Origin: JAMCXS01 sp964459065 | GTDB taxonomy: Bacteria; Acidobacteriota; Terriglobia; UBA7540 | Length of the DNA stretch: 23,022 nt | Reading direction: 5' to 3' | Assembly (NCBI GenBank): GCA_964459065.1 | Contig: CAYWMN010000030.1 | Span: 1-23,022, forward strand | Shown here: positions 22,850 through 23,022 of the stretch, in pieces | Layout: each line of letters opens with the position of its first letter | How positions within the stretch are numbered: the first letter of the stretch is position 1 | The notes under the pieces: model-generated | Told to the model about the DNA's origin: nothing | Databases searched by the model: none | What the model saw: the letters and a program-made list of their open reading frames with translations, nothing else | Made by a program: the position numbers and the translations under genes

Positions 22850-23022
22850 CTAGTCGACGGATTTTACCCTGACTAGAACCACGCCGTGCTGATCAACTTC
22901 TGCGGAAAAGCTGCCGGTGAAAACGCCCAGGTCCTTTTGGGTCCACAAGTTGCGAACGGTGGCTTGCTTGCCGACGCCGATTTGTGAAAACTTAACGGTA
23001 ATCTTGATGGTTGATTGCTCGC
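22850..23022 (-). CDS. C-terminal end of a GH27-like alpha-galactosidase (partial)
   Basis: The last 56 codons of a minus-strand gene that continues past the right edge; the stop TAG is at 22850-22852 and the first complete codon begins at 23020. The residues VRNLWTQKDLGVFTGSF and HGVVLVRV match the conserved end of the C-terminal beta-sandwich of family 27 alpha-galactosidases ('VRDLW-HKDLG-F...HG'). Those enzymes release terminal alpha-galactose from galactomannan and related sugars. The catalytic barrel is outside the window, so activity cannot be confirmed. It is followed by the secreted esterase gene on the same strand. Confidence 0.7.
   Translation of the reverse strand, partial: EQSTIKITVKFSQIGVGKQATVRNLWTQKDLGVFTGSFSAEVDQHGVVLVRVKSVD

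Noticed and set aside
1..23022. tRNA, rRNA, CRISPR, insertion sequence, prophage or defence island
   Set aside because: Looked for in the gaps and in gene content; nothing supports any of them.

Overview
The window is a GC-rich stretch of ordinary bacterial chromosome. It carries an LPS-assembly gene (lptD), so the host has an outer membrane. Gene content and order (yacL-ispD-ispF, a Smr-type mutS2, a secreted esterase beside an alpha-galactosidase) suggest an Acidobacteriota-like organism. That placement is inference from gene style; no rRNA or phylogenetic marker was compared. I see no tRNA, rRNA, CRISPR array, transposase, phage gene or attachment site.

Layout. 1-235 is the end of a short exported protein running in from the left, possibly a decayed outer-membrane protein. 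270-1391 (minus) is a zinc-ribbon/RDD membrane protein, divergent from lptD (1494-3836). A plus-strand run follows: hemB (tetrapyrrole synthesis), a PBP4-type D,D-carboxypeptidase overlapping it, a LOG-family nucleotide hydrolase, mutS2, a UroD/MtaA-like zinc methyltransferase and a thioredoxin-fold disulfide oxidoreductase. That last gene collides with the minus-strand apt gene inside a shared CTAG.

From 11.6 to 17.3 kb everything is on the minus strand. In transcription order: der, yacL-like PIN/TRAM gene, ispD, ispF, a CBS-pair gene, a structured non-coding gap, acylphosphatase and apt. ispD and ispF are two steps of the MEP isoprenoid pathway and sit close together behind the PIN/TRAM gene, as in Firmicutes.

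On the plus strand at 17.5-19.9 kb are a DinG-type Fe-S helicase and a QueD/PTPS-family enzyme. They are followed on the minus strand by a 79-residue zinc-ribbon protein of unknown function and a 465-bp gap. That gap holds a pair of operator-like palindromes and an orphan terminator. The right end (minus) is a small carbohydrate-degradation pair: the C-terminus of a GH27-like alpha-galactosidase and a large secreted alpha/beta-hydrolase esterase.

Most genes are housekeeping. I did not find a convincing new multi-gene system. The points most worth a second look are the altered zinc site of HemB, the altered Smr motif of MutS2, the stand-alone UroD-like zinc methyltransferase, the zinc-ribbon mini-gene with its palindromic upstream region, and two structured non-coding gaps.
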